Positions 4,546 to 5,115 of a stretch of 5,115 nucleotides of DNA are shown in pieces. The position numbers and the translations under genes are program-made. The first letter of the stretch is position 1. Each line of letters starts with the position of its first letter. Origin of the DNA: Aquamicrobium sp. (GTDB lineage Bacteria > Pseudomonadota > Alphaproteobacteria > Rhizobiales > Rhizobiaceae); contig JACZJD010000042.1 in NCBI GenBank assembly GCA_014860725.1, positions 1 to 5,115 of the forward strand, given 5' to 3'. The notes below the pieces were generated by a model. It was not told the origin of the DNA. It searched no databases and saw only the letters and a list, made by a program, of their open reading frames with translations.

Positions 4546-5115
4546 CTACTGGCAGAAGGGATTGCGCCGCTCGGCCATGTCGAAATGGAAATGATCGGCG
4601 TGGTCGGCGTCGCTGCCCGGTCCGAGCACGGTCGCGAAGGGGCCGCACGCGGCCTTGTGCAGCCCGGTGATCAGGCGGGAGGCGCGCGGCTCCTTCGCCG
4701 CGTCGTGCGTGCGGACCTCGACGCGCGTGCCGTCCTCCAGCACGAGGGCGCTCCAGTCGAGGGCGTTGGCGAAGGCGTGCTCGGACAGCTTCTGCGCGTT
4801 GCGGCGCGGCCGGCAGACATAGGAGGACGCCTGCTCGACGGCTGCGAGCTTCGACGCGAACTCCCGCTTGGCGAGCGGCGCGGCGTGATCCCTGACGAAG
4901 CGCGCGGTCGCTTCCGCCATCGCGCAGGTCAGCGTCGCCTCCGGCTGCAGCGCGACGCCGCCCGGCAATCCGGAAACGGTCAGGGGATAGGCCGCCTTGC
5001 AGCCTTCCGGCTCGTCGATCGCCGGCGCTTCGGCGAAGGCGACGCCGAGCGCGCGCAGCCTTTCCCGGCATGCCGCCTCGTCGGCCGGCAGCGCGCTATG
5101 GTGCGACGGCTCTTC
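4546..5115 (-). CDS. Extensin-family protein B, 5' truncated by window edge
   Basis: The frame is open from the right edge to a TAG at 4546-4548, giving 189 residues that include the whole extensin-like C-terminal domain; the N-terminus, including any signal peptide, is outside the window. There is no start inside: the first Met-capable codon downstream (TTG, 4968-4966) lies within the conserved VSGLPGGV segment, so it is not the real start. It parallels protein A closely: LPADEAACRERLRALGV matches MPAEEADCRRQLRRLGV, and both end in ATVLGPG/TTVLGPG followed by DADHADHFHFD. All six cysteines (visible residues 16, 39, 64, 101, 157, 188) match those of A. The zinc-type motif is SEHAFANALD (111-120): His113 and Asp120 are kept, but Ala replaces the Gly of SxHxxGxAxD. 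It is probably a periplasmic or surface metalloprotein of unknown substrate, upstream of A in a likely shared cluster. Confidence 0.88.
   Translation of the reverse strand, partial: EEPSHHSALPADEAACRERLRALGVAFAEAPAIDEPEGCKAAYPLTVSGLPGGVALQPEATLTCAMAEATARFVRDHAAPLAKREFASKLAAVEQASSYVCRPRRNAQKLSEHAFANALDWSALVLEDGTRVEVRTHDAAKEPRASRLITGLHKAACGPFATVLGPGSDADHADHFHFDMAERRNPFCQ

Overview
The window is ordinary, densely packed chromosomal DNA from a high-G+C alphaproteobacterium, most likely Hyphomicrobiales (Mesorhizobium, Aminobacter or Phyllobacteriaceae type). This placement is an inference. It rests on G+C of roughly two-thirds by eye, a strong G/C bias at third codon positions, and two extensin-family proteins in tandem beside a CNNM/hemolysin-type membrane protein, a family combination I associate with rhizobia. 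I see no mobile element, CRISPR array, rRNA or tRNA, and no stretch over 300 bases without a gene.

Layout, left to right. (1) 2-514 (+) is the C-terminal half of an EamA/DMT-type transporter, cut by the window edge; its last membrane helix carries an odd charged patch. (2) 697-1101 (+) is a YciA-type hotdog acyl-CoA thioesterase. (3) 1111-1476 (-) is an HxlR-family winged-helix regulator with a TTG start; it converges on the thioesterase gene with 9 bases between the stop codons. (4) 1477-1585 is a divergent control region with a perfect inverted repeat, GTATCC-AAA-GGATAC, next to a TATATA box. (5) 1586-2161 (+) is an NADPH-dependent FMN reductase-family flavoprotein, followed by a strong intrinsic terminator at 2189-2221. 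(6) 2234-3541 (-) is a DUF21/CBS/CorC_HlyC membrane protein. (7) 3605-4393 (-) is an extensin-family lipoprotein with an M15-like zinc-site pattern. (8) 4546-5115 (-) is a second extensin-family protein, cut by the right edge.

Two functional groups stand out. The HxlR regulator and the flavin reductase form a divergent pair of the kind known for quinone, diamide or electrophile response (YodB/azoreductase and HypR/nitroreductase in Bacillus). The regulator's only cysteine, Cys11, lies just before the DNA-binding domain, where redox-sensing members of the family carry theirs. The three minus-strand genes run in the order extensin B, extensin A, CNNM protein and may be an envelope-related cluster; the two extensin proteins share all six cysteines with nearly identical spacing and the same His/Asp...His pattern.

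I found no clearly new system. The best leads are the operator and sensor pair, the tandem zinc-site paralogues, and the probable paired frameshift in the transporter's last helix.
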